DNA from: Apostichopus japonicus
Taxonomy: Eukaryota > Echinodermata > Holothuroidea > Aspidochirotida > Stichopodidae
Length of the DNA: 64,000 nucleotides
Direction: 5' to 3'
NCBI RefSeq assembly: GCF_037975245.1
Contig: NC_092566.1
Coordinates: forward strand, 15,909,001 to 15,973,000
Shown here one piece after another: positions 1 through 15,400 of the stretch (positions are counted from its first letter, which is position 1; each line of letters begins with the position of its first letter). The translations under genes were made by a program, and so were the position numbers. Below the pieces are notes generated by a model, which was given only the letters and a program-made list of their open reading frames with translations, was not told the DNA's origin and did not search any database.

Positions 1-257
1 AAGACAGAAGCTTGAACTGGACTTAACATATTTTATAGGAAGATAGCTTAGAATCAGTTGCTTTTCTTTAGAGTTTCTTGACCGATAAGGAATACTTTCT
101 TTCAATTCGTGAAAAGATGTGCGTTTCTATTACTGGGAAGTATCTTAGCAAATATAAGCCATGAACTTCGAAATAGGAAAAGAAGATTGTAGGTGTAATA
201 AACATAAGACCATCATTAAGAAGTATTCTGTTTGATGAAAAAATGTCTGAAACTTAC

Positions 258-466
258 AGGGAATACAGAAAACCTTGTTACTATACTATCATCCGGTGGG
301 AGATCTGTAACGTCAACGTCAACTTCTAAAGTGGCCGCAATAACCTGGCTTGCAATTTCTTCTCTGTGTATGTTACTGTCTTTAATAAGTGTATCGGTTG
401 TTTGAAAAAGCCGCGAATCCTTGTAGATGAAAAAGCTAATTGGAACGTGGGTAATTGTCGGATAAG
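258..466 (-). CDS. Gene A exon: GAIN domain, distal part
   Basis: A 209-nt exon, acceptor AG at 467-468 and donor gtaagt at 256-257. It reads AYPTITHVPISFFIYKDSRL and later EEIASQVIAATLEVDV, ending RFSVFP. Gene C has the equivalent exon at 44707-44912, where it directly precedes the GPS exon. It starts in phase 1, matching the end of exon 771-1143, and ends in phase 0. The GPS exon itself is not in the window. Confidence 0.8.
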
Positions 467-3400
467 CTGAAAGCGAAACATTGTTAAAGCATTTCATGTA
501 TTAGAGTGACGATTCTATGTAATTACATAATATCTCAACTGTTAAGATATATCTGAAATTTTCGGAAACTTTATGATTATTATGAATACATTGATGTAAG
601 GTTTACTAAAACAGTGAATACGGTTAATTGTTTCCACTTTAAACCTACCGTTTATTTGCATTTGAAACGATTACGGGACGAGCCCTAAATGTAAATGGCA
701 CAATTAAATATGGAATGTAAGCAAACATGATAGTGAGAATCATTCGTTTATCCTTTTTTTGAAAGAGTACCTTCTATAGCTATTTCCAATATCCTTGATG
801 GTACGTAGATCGATGAGGTGCTGTTGAATGTTCGTACTTCCTGCTGATCATTATATAGCCGTGTGTTTTCTTTAGAAAGATCAGCATTCAATGCATCTTG
901 CAATGTGATATTATTTGGCGGTAGATTGAGAAATGTAATCGCCTTTGTAATATCTGGATCTAATTTTACTGCTTGAACGCCAACGTTATCCTGAATGTCC
1001 GTAAAGTTGTCTTGATTTTCTTGAACATTGGAGACTTGTTGCTCAAGAGAGTTTACCACAGAGCTGGTCCCCTGAGTTTCATCCAGCTTGTCCTCATCAA
1101 CCTCCATCAGATTATTGACTGTCCCTACCACCGACTCTGTAACCTGAAACAAGTAGGGCCAATATTTGGTGTTCATTAACTTTGGGGGGGGGGGGGGTAG
1201 GGGAGCAGGACGTACGCGGGTTACTAAACTCATTCGATGAATTTATCACTCATTTTAACAGTTTAACAGAACACACAAATTTACAAGGTAGCCATGTTTT
1301 CAAACAAAAGAGTGTTCCTTTCATTTTGGGGCATATATCTATAAACTGGACAACTTTTGTAATACGACAACAATTCTAGGTAATTTATTTCTTTTCAAGT
1401 TATTATGTGACAAAATTTGAATCACACTGGTCATCTCTCAATAAATAATGCATATTATGTTGTGGAAGTGTAGACAGATACTGAATACCTAGTTCAATGG
1501 TGATAAATATATACCATATGACATTGCAAGAGGTTAAGTCGTTGGAGAGGCTACCGTTAGAAATCCCAATTTCTGTTTCATGTCTATACACTTATGATTA
1601 TATTTCGTACAACATATTGAGCGTTCGTAACTATTGACATTAATTAAAAATGTTACTTACGTCTGGCGAGGAACTATTAGCATTTGCGATTTCATCTAAT
1701 GATTCAGCCACATTCTCTACCTCTGATACGTCAAGATCTTCCGTCTGAGTTGTTACAAGTGCTAGATCGCTGGCAACCTCATCGACATTTTGCTCCGTTA
1801 CTGTCGTCTGAGAAAAGTAAATTCGATTCATATACTTCATTATGGACGACTTAGGAGAGAGTTTCCAGAATTGATGTAGGGTACAGAGATTAACAAGTGA
1901 ACGTGTCTATTCGAATGTGCGAATGTCTCTATAATGGGAGCTGTAGAAGCAAATTATACTATGCACTATATGATAAACAATTGAGTTTCAGGTACGTACG
2001 TTAGCTATTCTTTCAATTTCCTCTGCTGCGTCTTCAGGGCTATAGCAATTTCTTAATACCGGTTCCTCCCATCCATCTTTAGTGCAAAACCTTTCTGCCA
2101 GAGGTTGGAGACCTGCGTTTCAGGAACAACAAAAAAGAGCCAACAACATATTTGTTACAGTCTCTCTATAATCCAAAAATATGAAAAGTATTTGATCTCC
2201 TGTTTCAAAGAAAGTAATAGCAGAATGCGATCCGATAACACGCTATGCATAAGAACAATGCTATGTGCATGGATGGAAAGAAGATATTAATAATCATCAA
2301 ATTTATACTCCAAGCAAACGAGGAACTCAGAGAGAACGATTTGGTTATTTAGAGTGATCACAATTCTGAATTACTTCTTTCATTGAAAAGGGAACGAAGA
2401 TATTAATCATCATCAAATATATATTCCAAGCAAACGAGGACCTCAGAAAGAACAATTTGGTTATTAAGAGTGATCAGAATTGTGAATTACTTCTTTTATT
2501 GAAAAGAGAAACAGTATCAACTAACTGTTAATCTACTTCCAAAAAGGTGTTCTGATAAATGTTTCACTTACAGAGCTTGACGTTTCGGTCGTAGCAGGAT
2601 CTACTCCAAAGGTTATGATTTGCTTTTGATGAAGATCCTACTAGGATCGAAACGACTGGTGGTCTTATTTCTACAGATTTTCTTAAAACATAAACTTGTA
2701 CTTACAATTTGATGATAATTCACCACATACTTGGGTTGAGTTGACAAATGTTCCAGTAGTAGCAGCTCGAAATGTAAGTTGAACACCAGAATAAGAGAGC
2801 ATTTCAAATGGGCACTCTTCGATGAAGATATCTGCAAAAAAAGATTAAGAGGAAATTTATTACTACAAAGAAATCATAGCCCTTACTTTGTCGTTACCTC
2901 ATGTTATGAATTATGAAATTACCGAGCATGGCATCTGTTTTACTTTCTATTCTTATAAAATAAGTTGTGTATTACTCGTTTTAGCATACAAAATCCTGTG
3001 GATACACTCAATAGATAAAAGAATTATTTATTTTGCTTGATATTCTTTGATATTTGTACTTCTCTCTTGCGGTTTATCTATGTTGCATTAAAATATTCCA
3101 TCTTATAACTTAAAGAGCCAGACAAATACAAAATATTATGTGTTAAGATACACACCTGTGTTAAAATCATATGCAGCGTAAAGCTCTTTATTGAGGATGG
3201 CCAAGAGTTTAGAGTTCGCATTGTATGAGGATATCACGTGGTAACCTGAACGAACAGTTGTTTCGACCACGACGGATTCTTTGCTGTTGTTTTGCACAAT
3301 ATTCCAAGAAGCTGTTTGGTTATCTATCAGTAAACTCTGATAGTCCTTATTCGACACCCATACTCTCAGATTATCTTCAGACATTTCGGCAGCTTTCACA

Positions 3401-6400
3401 TAAACCGGAATGTCTTTCCCTTTCGCTTTTTCTGTTGATGGTACAACCATAGTCTTGCACTTCCGTTGTGCTGAATGTTCATTTAAAAGGACCATGATGG
3501 GTTTGGAAGATGTTAAAGAGATGAAACAGTTCATAAAGCTATTAAAGTCACGTTTCTCCCATGCATTCAGGTAGAATGCTTCAGATACTTGGTTACACAG
3601 TTGAACGGCAGGGTCCATCGTAATCGCTGTTCCATCATACGCGGCTATTACTCTGAACGAAAGCAAATTATTTTCCGATGCGGCAAAGGAATATTCGTAG
3701 CCCCATTTACTCACAGGAGGAAGATAAAAAAGCGAAGAACACGATAGTGATGTGTCGTTCGATCGAAGGTCCATCAGAATCGCTACATGCTTTGACGATC
3801 TAACAAAAGTACCAGTTGGGTCAAATGGTGTATGTACAATGACAGTCTCTAAATCATTTAGAGAGAACTTTAAAGGGACGTTCACACTGTAATTTCTACC
3901 TTCTAAAAGATACTGTTCATTAAATAATATAACGACTTCGGTGCCTGCCTCTGTCGCAGCGATTATGAATGTGGATGTATTATGCGATGACGTTGCTATT
4001 ACGTAATCTGTTTCAAGGTATTCTATTGGAAAAGAAAGACATAAATTGCCGTCCTCTGGTATCGATAAATACAAGTAAATGCCATTTTCGCTCATGAATT
4101 CAAGTGAGTGTCGATTTAAAGTGTTGCTATAGTTCCAAGAATGACTATACGAAAGTTTGTTCTGGATGCCTCCGTGATATGTACCGTACATTGTACCAGT
4201 TGAATCCTGTATGCGAACTCGAGTAGTATTAGAGACATCGTAATCCATGAAACCAAATAGGTATTTTACAACAACACTCGGCCATGGTGATAAGGCTGGG
4301 ACTACAAATTGGCGTTGAAAATATCCACCTGAAGGATAAAAGGAAAGAACACCAATGATGAAAATCTTAACTTTAACTGTCACAAGGAACCTGTGTTGCT
4401 ATAGGCTAATGTTTCTTTTTAGAAAAAAAGTAGAGAAAATACGTTTTATATTGATTTTTGTAGAACAATAAGACTTTTACTTCTATTGATTACTTGTGAG
4501 TGCTTATATAAAGAACGTTAAACACTCTAGATGAGGGGATAGAATGTGAATCGTTAAAACATCATGTATAAGATGGGATAGGAATTACATAAAATGTTAC
4601 AATAGGATTGATAAATTTTCAGATTTAGTCATTCATCATATTCCAATACTTGTTGACTTTGATATCGTTTGGTAATATAACTTAGCAAACATACTTGTCG
4701 TTACTAAAACGTCCGTTGTTTGGAAAACATCTTCCGTTGATGTAACTGTCGTTTCTACTTTTGCTGTGCTTAAATCGTCTGGCAAATCGGTTTTAGATGT
4801 GATTGTCGAAACTTTCGTTTCGGTGGTGTATTCAAATGCTAGAAATGCAACATAATTAAGTTAAATAAGACTTTGAAAGCGTAATAAAATAATAGAACAA
4901 AGACACTCCTGAAAGAGTAAGCATATCAATTTGATAGTTTAGTTCTACTTACGAGCCTCTGTTGCAATTTGTGGTTGATGATCGTTATTTAGTTGGGTAA
5001 AATATTACAAAGCTTTCTAACTATCTATCGGTATGCAACCTACTTGATCGTTTTGAAATCTTCTTAGTTGCATAACAGTTTTAAATTTAAATATATGTAT
5101 AATTAAGACCACTCAAAGCAGACGAAATATGTTACAACTTAAATCCCAAAGCAACTATGAACATGTTTCTACAAACCAAAAATGCCAAATATATCATTAA
5201 TTTAGAAAAGTGTGATGGATGAAAAGTATTTCCCACAACATAATTATCATCATAATTCATAAAGAATTTCAAAATAAGTTGATGTATTTAAAAAAAAAAT
5301 ACATAAAGCAAACATATGCTAAGCAAGGATAAAGCAAACGAAGTAAGTTCAAAGAGATAAATCTCACCGAAACAAACCTCATGTTCTTCATCCCTTCCGT
5401 TTGCACAGTTTGCGTTGTAGTCGCAGGCTAACCGATGTGGTATACATGCACCATTCTCACAATTAAACCTGTTACCACAGTCCATTCCTACAAAACATAT
5501 TAAAAAAATTATTGTTTTATGTGCTGTATGTTGTACCAGTTAATGAGTAAAATTATGTTGAGCTGCATGGCATATTCAAAGTCGCTGTCATAGGTTGACG
5601 AAGTTCTTCGAAAATTAATGTCAATTAGAAATTGAAAATGTTAACCTGGTATGTAATTCGGTTTAACTACAGTGCTCCTACTACGGAGGTTGTAACTATG
5701 CTTGAATGTGCTTTCTGTGGTTTAGGAGAATTAATAAACATCACAGCTTTGTTATTTACCTGTTGGCACCATCCACGGTTTAATTTCTGAAGTAGTTTCT
5801 ATCATATTTTATTCTGGAAGATTGAAACTTTAGATAACCAGCCCTACATATATAGTAATCTACGCATGGTAACTGACATATGGCATGTTATAAGTTACAG
5901 TAATGAAGTTGTTTCAGCTCAATATAATTGAATATACTACTTTTATTTGAGAGACACATAACATATAATAAGGATCAGATTTAGTGTGAAAGGACCGTCA
6001 TTTTAAGACAATACATATAAATTTATTTGAGTACAATACTGCTAGTGGTGTTAGTGAAGTCATCCTTCAATTAGTGTTCTATTCTTTCATGTGTTACCTA
6101 CTAAAGTTAAAACGGGTCTGATATATAGGCCTAAGTTACAATGGTACTGTTAGAATGATGCATATATGTTATATAAAAAAGCAGAATTTCTCTTGAAATT
6201 GGTAGAGTTGGTAGAGCGCTTGGCTTGTAATCCATAAGTCACTGGTTAGCATCCCGTTCAAGTCATAAATGTCTTTGCTCTTATCCATTGTCTAAATTTT
6301 CCCACTCAGTTTTCCGTTACTCCATGTCTTATAAAAGACATATTGAAATGAAAACAATTTTTGTGGTAAAACAGAAACATTACTCACTGTGCAAACGTAA

Positions 6401-9400
6401 CTGTTATGCCAAGTGTTATTTACCTTTATTCAGGACTAATCTAAAAAAAAAGGACTAGATTACGTTCTATTAATTACACCCGTTATCTTTATGTGGATGG
6501 ACGAATGGATCCAAATGAAACAAATTCCGAGATGCAATGAAAATCAAACAACACCAAGTCTCATGAAACTTACGGTAATGCACTGAACCTCATTTTACCA
6601 CGTTGTGCAAGCACAATAAACGAAGCCATTCCCTAAAACGAAGTATGGTTCAACACCGTGTATTTAGTGTGTTGCTTAGGAATCCAATTCGTCATTAAAC
6701 TGTCTTCCGAAACGTCATAAAGTGATGACTTATGTTACCGACAAAAGAGACAATTACAGTTTTTTATTTTACATCCATTTCTTAATGAAAAACCAAACAA
6801 TATTCCATATCAGTTTAAAACAGCTTACCGTCGATCGTCATATTTACCGCTTCGATAAAACCGATCAAATTTCCATCACTTGAATTTGCATCGGATGTAA
6901 AGGTCAGCCACATCATGTTTCCTTCTGACAACACTTTTATTTCTTCATCATGTCCTATATAGGAATCTGTGTATTCAACAATGTTCCTTTCGTTTGAGAC
7001 ATTTCCGTTTCCAACTACCAAGTAGTCTCCCCAACCAATCTCCATATGTGCGATTGTAAGTAAAAGATTAAGTTTCCCGGGTGCAATGAAAATCTCCGTT
7101 TGAGTTAACCTACATGGATATTCTCCATTGTAAGAAATGTTGTGACGAGACGAGTTGACGTAAGACACATCTGAAAGTAGAGGGCATGATCTTCAATTAT
7201 CATTTTATTAATGGAAGAAATATCTGAAATATTCGAATGAAACCATTTAAAGCACAAAACTGTGGGAATATTTAAAACTAGCTTTTAATTGTGCGAAATC
7301 TCTAGAACAATTAGCAACGTGTTATACACAGAGACCCAAAGGTATACGAGTTATAATTTGATTAAAAAATAAACTCGACTGCTTAAATTCTTCTACATTA
7401 TTCTAACGATTTTATCGTATGTTATCTTCGTGTGATTGAATGTTTGTATGTTGTATATGATAATGGTTCAGTGACTGTAGCGTGCTCTCGTTAGTGTGCT
7501 AATAAGTTTAGTACTATTCTCTTAAGGAAAAACACTTTTTCTACTATTTTGTCTGTATTTTGTCAGATTTTGGAAAGTCTGAGCACGGTCAAACAAACTT
7601 TTATATCTTTTTCTAATTTACTCCCATTTCAAACGGATTCTCGATGATCATATATTTACTTAACGGATGTGAAGCCCTCCGTGATGCTTCCAAACAACGA
7701 CCCGTTTTTCAACGCACAGAAAATGAAAACACTCCCTTAGCAACGTCTTTGGATTCTACTATTTTGCTACAACGAATAATGAAGCTGCACGTATATTATT
7801 TGAAATTATTTCATTTCCACTCGGTACATCAGTCTCCAGCAGTGGTCTTACAATGTTCAAGAATCCGCCACTCTCATATCATCACATATTATCACCGGTG
7901 GTTTAGATATTTAGTTACTCAACCTACCCCCCTCCCCTCCCCCAAGAAAAACAACACCGTTCCCCGTACTCTACATCATGCTAAACATCATTCCCCGTAC
8001 TCTACATCATGCTAAACATCAACAACACAGTTCCCCGTACTCTACATCATGCTAAACATCATTCCCCGTACTCTGCATCATGCTAAACATCATGCTAAAC
8101 ATCAACAACACCGTTCCCCGTACTCTACATCATGCTAAACATCATGCATCTGGTCAAATCATCTGCGTTGCTTATAAAGTTAGGATACACAATTCAAGAA
8201 TACGATCGTTTAATTACAAGTTCAACTCTACCAGAAATATGTTTCGTACCAGGATATTCGAAGAGTTAAAATGTTATATGTGGGTGTGTGTGTGCATGCC
8301 CTTTTTTAGCATTCGAATTTGAAGAATATAATATCTAACATCGGCTTAAATAGTTGCGTGTACTGTCATATATTCTGTATACAAGGCCCAAATGCTGCTT
8401 TCTTTTTTGTACTTGACCTAGGAGCCTATGACGTTATGAATCACGCAGGCATAACATCCCCTGCCCAGGCACCATTTAGCAATGAATATATTTCGTATAT
8501 GTTTATGCACGAGAAATGCCTTCATCAATCGACTGATTAAGTGCCGTATTAACGATCCATTACAATAAGCACTAACCCTATATAATGCCCCATTATAGTA
8601 TTACTTATACCCCCGAAGTGGCCATCTATTTTTAAGGGTATGCCAGCGGCATAGTCCCGGTTAACAAACGAAATGTGCCCGCATATAATATTCTACATTT
8701 ATCCAAGCCCAACCATGGTTTAAGCTTGGGTAAGCATTTTTCTAAGCATATTTGGCACCTCTTACACCCCCGGATATGGCTCTCTCGTGATTTCTCTTGT
8801 GAGGAAAGGATTTTGCTTGAGTTCCCAATGGGTATAGTGCATGTTGAACAGTATTTTAGGGAAACCATATGTTGCATGTTTAATATCAATAATAAACTCT
8901 CCGTCGGCTGTATTCAGTAAAAGAGTGTTTATTTTTTCGGTACTTGTCATAGGCGCTCCCTTGCAGCCCGGACCCGGTGCGTTCATACCTGCGTGTCAAC
9001 GTCACATACTGTATCTATGTCTATTTGGAGATATAGGATATATGCTGAATAACAAGAAAATTAAATGCAATGTTCAGTTACTTACCAGAAGTAAATTTCC
9101 GCTTCATGTCCTGACTGTTTGCGCAGACTGGATCTTGGCCACATCTTTGACCTTGTGGTACACAAGCACCATTTTGGCAGTTAAACTCCTTCCCACAGTC
9201 AAATTCTGAAAAGTAATAAGGTTTACGTATTCGGAATATGTGTCAAGTGTTATATAATTCCACCAACAATTGCAAACATCAAAGATAAGAATTTCTTACT
9301 ACATCATAGTGCGCTAGTTTGACTAAATTGACCAAAAATATTGCGTGGAGATGGTTCTAACGCAATATACGTTTGTTAACCTCATATATATATATATATA

Positions 9401-12400
9401 TATTAGTATGTCAGACACATGTATATCATGTTAAACAGTAAGAACAGCATTTGGTTGGTTTCACAGGGCCAACTACCTGAAGTTAACAACTTAATCATGC
9501 GACTGAATAATTGATAATGACTTATATTATTATTGAAAACAATCACAGCTGTAAGAACGATTGAAACGCAAATTATTTATATGTGTTATGTCAATCATTT
9601 TACATAGCTTTGGCAAAATTCATAAAAGTTCACAGTCTTCCATCAACATCAAGTTGGCATAACCAGGTTGACGGTGTAACCGTGGAGCCTATGTTATACA
9701 TTTGTAGCTTGGTTTAGTCGATATAACTTATATAACTTATTAGTCAATATATAATATATAAATATTAGTTAGATATTACTTTAATTACAGAGAAACTGTA
9801 CCATCAGATGTCAAATTGACAGGTTCAACAATGCCATAAAATCCGTGATCGGTGGCGCTTCCATCAGTAGTGAATGTAACCCACAAGTTGGTACCATTTG
9901 ATAAAACTCGTAATTCGTTCATAGCAGGTCCCCCAGAATACGACAAAAGAGTTCCTTCGTCTACGATATTACCGTTACCAATTGTTAAATAGTCATGTGA
10001 GTATTCAGTCTTAACATAAATAATGTTAAGCAGGAGATGCAATCCTTCTGGCGCTGAGAATATAAACTCTTCATAGAGATCGTTTGGGTATTGTCCGTTG
10101 CTAAAGTTTTGTGACGTAAAGTTGTAAGGAGAACTAACGATTACACCATCTGAAATGTCTAGAAAAGAATAAGTAATGTCATTTTGTGGTTTGATAAGCA
10201 AACTGTTTTGATAAATTCTTCATAATATAATGTAATTTTATGTTATATAATATTAGTTATTACGGAGTTACTGGTTACAAAGAAACAGTGAAATCAGGAA
10301 TATTTTCCAACGAAAACCATTCAGCATCTTGAATTTTGGTAAGAATATTAATTTTGCGATTAATTTAATGGTAATTTCCTTACACATTAATTATGATCAT
10401 ATACAGTGAAATATTGCAAAAGAGACCATCACAATAATTATTGATCAAAAATATCACAATTTGACTTTCGAGACTACTCTGCAGATATAACGTTCATGGT
10501 ACAGTAAACCCGGTGGATGCTCTTATCTGATTTGTATTTCAGGTTTTGAGTCTTAGTCGCAAATAAATTACTTGTTTGAGTTTGAGTAAATCAGGAATGT
10601 GAGAAACCAATTCATCTGGTGGATGTGGTTCAGCACACGGTAAAGCTTGTAGGAGGAATAATACAATCCACTGATAAGTGATATTATGTAAATGATATGT
10701 AAATGTTTAGACAATGAATTCTATGGATGGAAAGCAATTAATTGCTGATAAATAACACTGCTTCGGTGCATTATGAAACACGTCGCTTTTACTAACCTTG
10801 GCAAAACGCATCTTCAGAAGTCCACTCTCCATAAAGACACACTGCACTATCACTACCGTACAATTTCCATCCTTCCGGACATTCATACATGATTTCAGTG
10901 CCATTTGGATACAACTGCTCTTCTGGTAAATCAGGACTGTGGAGCACAACGGTATCGTTCGATAAAGGCTCCTTACAAGATGAAGCTTTTGAGAAAAAGA
11001 AAAGACAACTTGATATCCTTACTTTGAGTTACATACTGTAATATAATCTAAAGCAATGGATCAAGAAATGAAATATCAAAATCATTTACATTTAAAAATT
11101 GGTTAATTTATCAAACTCACCTTCGCAGAACGCATCTTCAGAAGTCCATTCTCCATAAAGACACACTGCACTATCATTACCCTTAGAATCCCATCCTTTC
11201 GGACATTCATAGATGATTTCAGTTCCATTTGGATACAACTCCCCGTCTGGTAAATCAGGAATGTGAGAAACCAATTCATCTGGTGGATGTGGTTCAGCAC
11301 ACGGTAAAGCTTGTAGGAGGAATAATACAATCCATTAATCAGTGATAATATGAAAATAATATGTCAATGCTAAGACAATGAATTATATGGATGGAAAGCA
11401 ATCGATGATAAAAAACACTGCTTCGGTACATTATAAAACATGTCGCTCTTACTAACCTTCGCAAAACGCATCTTCAGAAGTCCACTCTCCATAAAGACAC
11501 ACTGCACTATCATTACCGTTGAATTTCCACCCTACCGGACATTCATACATGATTTCAGTGCCATTTAGATACAACTCCCCGTCTGGTAAATCAGGAATGT
11601 GAGAAACCAATTCATCTGGTGGATGTGGTTCAGCACACGGTAAAGCTTGTAGGAGGAATAATACAATCCATTAATCAGTGATAATATGAAAATAATATGT
11701 CAATGCTAAGACAATGAATTATATGGATGGAAAGCAATCGATGATAAAAAACACTGCTTCGGTACATTATAAAACATGTCGCTCTTACTTACCTTCGCAA
11801 AACGCATCTTCAGAAGTCCACTCTCCATAAAGACACACTGCACTATCATTACCGTTGAATTTCCACCCTACCGGACATTCATAGATGATTTCAGTGCCAT
11901 TTGGATACAACTCCCCGTCTGGTAAATCAGGAATGTGAGAAACCAATTCATCTGGTGGATGTGGTTCAGCACACGGTAAAGCTTGTAGGAGGAATAATAC
12001 AATCCATTAATCAGTGATAATATGAAAATAATATGTCAATGCTAAGACAATGAATTAAGTATGGATGGAAAGCAAATGCTAATAAATAACACTGCTTCAG
12101 TGCATTATAAAATATGTCGCTCTTACTAACCTTCGCAAAACGCATCTTCAGAAGTCCACTCTCCATAAAGACACACTGCACTATCATTACCCTTAGAATC
12201 CCATCCTTTCGGACATTCATAGATGATTTCAGTTCCATTTGGATACAACTCCCCGTCTGGTAAATCAGGAATGTGAGAAACCAATTCATCTGGTGGATGT
12301 GGTTCAGCACACGGTAAAGCTTGTAGGAGGAATAATACAATCCATTAATCAGTGATAATATGAAAATAATATGTCAATGCTAAGACAATGAATTATATGG

Positions 12401-15400
12401 ATGGAAAGCAATCGATGATAAAAAACACTGCTTCGGTACATTATAAAACATGTCGCTCTTACTAACCTTCGCAAAACGCATCTTCAGAAGTCCACTCTCC
12501 ATAAAGACACACTGCACTATCATTACCGTTGAATTTCCACCCTACCGGACATTCATACATGATTTCAGTGCCATTTGGATACAACTCCCCGTCTGGTAAA
12601 TCAGGAATGTGAGAAACCAATTCATCTGGTGGATGTGGTTCAGCACACGGTAAAGCTTGTAGGAGGAATAATACAATCCATTAATAAGTGATAATATGAA
12701 AGAAATATGTCAATGCTAAGACAATGAATTATATGGATGGAAAGCAATCGATGATAAAAAACACTGCTTCGGTGCATTATAAAACATGTCGCTCTTACTA
12801 ACCTTCGCAAAACGCATCTTCAGAAGTCCACTCTCCATAAAGACACACTGCACTATCATTACCCTTAGAATCCCATCCTTTCGGACATTCATAGATGATT
12901 TCAGTTCCATTTGGATACAACTCCCCGTCTGGTAAATCAGGAATGTGAGAAACCAATTCATCTGGTGGATGTGGTTCAGCACACGGTAAAGCTTGTAGGA
13001 GGAATAATACAATCCATTAATCAGTGATAATATGAAAATAATATGTCAATGCTAAGACAATGAATTATATGGATGGAAAGCAATCGATGATAAAAAACAC
13101 TGCTTCGGTACATTATAAAACATGTCGCTCTTACTTACTTTCGCAAAACGCATCTTCAGAAGTCCACTCTCCATAAAGACACACTGCACTATCATTACCG
13201 TTGAATTTCCACCCTACCGGACATTCATACATGATTTCAGTGCCATTTAGATACAACTCCCCGTCTGGTAAATCAGGAATGTGAGAAACCAATTCATCTG
13301 GTGGATGTGGTTCAGCACACGGTAAAGCTTGTAGGAGGAATAATACAATCCATTAATCAGTGATAATATGAAAATAATATGTCAATGCTAAGACAATGAA
13401 TTATATGGATGGAAAGCAATCGATGATAAAAAACACTGCTTCGGTACATTATAAAACATGTCGCTCTTACTAACCTTCGCAAAACGCATCTTCAGAAGTC
13501 CACTCTCCATAAAGACACACTGCACTATCATTACCCTTAGAATCCCATCCTTTCGGACATTCATAGATGATTTCAGTGCCATTTAGATACAACTCCCCGT
13601 CTGGTAAATCAGGAATGTGAGAAACCAATTCATCTGGTGGATGTGGTTCAGCACACGGTAAAGCTTGTAGGAGGAATAATACAATCCATTAATCAGTGAT
13701 AATATGAAAATAATATGTCAATGCTAAGACAATGAATTATATGGATGGAAAGCAATCGATGATAAAAAACACTGCTTCGGTACATTATAAATCATGTCGC
13801 TCTTACTAACCTTCGCAAAACGCATCTTCAGAAGTCCACTCTCCATAAAGACACACTGCACTATCATTACCGTTGAATTTCCACCCTACCGGACATTCAT
13901 ACATGATTTCAGTGCCATTTAGATACAACTCCCCGTCTGGTAAATCAGGAATGTGAGAAACCAATTCATCTGGTGGATGTGGTTCAGCACACGGTAAAGC
14001 TTGTAGGAGGAATAATACAATCCATTAATCAGTGATAATATGAAAATAATATGTCAATGCTAAGACAATGAATTATATGGATGGAAAGCAAATGCTAATA
14101 AATAACACTGCTTCAGTGCATTATAAAATATGTCGCTCTTACTAACCTTCGCAAAACGCATCTTCAGAAGTCCACTCTCCATAAAGACACACTGCACTAT
14201 TATTACCCTTAGAATCCCATCCTTTCGGACATTCATAGATGATTTCAGTTCCATTTGGATACAACTCCCCGTCTGGTAAATCAGGAATGTGAGAAACCAA
14301 TTCATCTGGTGGATGTGGTTCAGCACACGGTAAAGCTTGTAGGAGGAATAATACAATCCATTAATCAGTGATAATATGAAAATAATATGTCAATGCTAAG
14401 ACAATGAATTATATGGATGGAAAGCAATCGATGATAAAAAACACTGCTTCGGTACATTATAAAACATGTCGCTCTTACTTACCTTCGCAAAACGCATCTT
14501 CAGAAGTCCACTCTCCATAAAGACACACTGCACTATCATTACCGTTGAATTTCCACCCTACCGGACATTCATACATGATTTCAGTGCCATTTAGATACAA
14601 CTCCCCGTCTGGTAAATCAGGAATGTGAGAAACCAATTCATCTGGTGGATGTGGTTCAGCACACGGTAAAGCTTGTAGGAGGAATAATACAATCCATTAA
14701 TCAGTGATAATATGAAAATAATATGTCAATGCTAAGACAATGAATTATATGGATGGAAAGCAATCGATGATAAAAAACACTGCTTCGGTGCATTATAAAA
14801 CATGTCGCTCTTACTAACCTTCGCAAAACGCATCTTCAGAAGTCCACTCTCCATAAAGACACACTGCACTATCATTACCCTTAGAATCCCATCCTTTCGG
14901 ACATTCATAGATGATTTCAGTTCCATTTGGATACAACTCCCCGTCTGGTAAATCAGGAATGTGAGAAACCAATTCATCTGGTGGATGTGGTTCAGCACAC
15001 GGTAAAGCTTGTAGGAGGAATAATACAATCCATTAATCAGTGATAATATGAAAATAATATGTCAATGCTAAGACAATGAATTATATGGATGGAAAGCAAT
15101 CGATGATAAAAAACACTGCTTCGGTACATTATAAAACATGTCGCTCTTACTTACTTTCGCAAAACGCATCTTCAGAAGTCCACTCTCCATAAAGACACAC
15201 TGCACTATCATTACCGTTGAATTTCCACCCTACCGGACATTCATACATGATTTCAGTTCCATTTAGATACAACTCCCCGTCTGGTAAATCAGGAATGTGA
15301 GAAACCAATTCATCTGGTGGATGTGGTTCAGCACACGGTAAAGCTTGTAGGAGGAATAATACAATCCATTAATCAGTGATAATATGAAAATAATATGTCA

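Larger units (their letters stand above)
6380..10584. repeat. Segmental duplication, copy 1 (gene A side)
   Basis: Exons and introns of this block align with 32345-37174, covering CUB, LDLa and CUB exons and the introns between them. The right edge is sharp: both copies share the sequence ending tttgagtttga, after which copy 1 enters the truncated sushi unit at about 10586 and copy 2 does not. Copy 1 has a private minisatellite at 7955-8150; copy 2 has a private hAT-like insertion at 32711-33091. Confidence 0.85.

Noticed and set aside
1182-1379. Plus-strand ORF starting MGGGGVGEQ and the minus-strand proline run before VTESV
   Set aside because: Both arise from a G/C homopolymer in an intron next to a GAIN exon.
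2585-2612. Possible small exon reading ILLRPKRQ/DPATTETSS with a gtaagt donor
   Set aside because: HormR exons 2706-2831 and 2000-2112 join through a split Cys codon, so an insert would break the domain; the sequence fits a repeat motif better.
4950-4970. Six-nt microexon candidate between LDLa and linker (cacag AGGCTC gtaagt)
   Set aside because: Flanking exons already match in phase and six bases give no coding signal.
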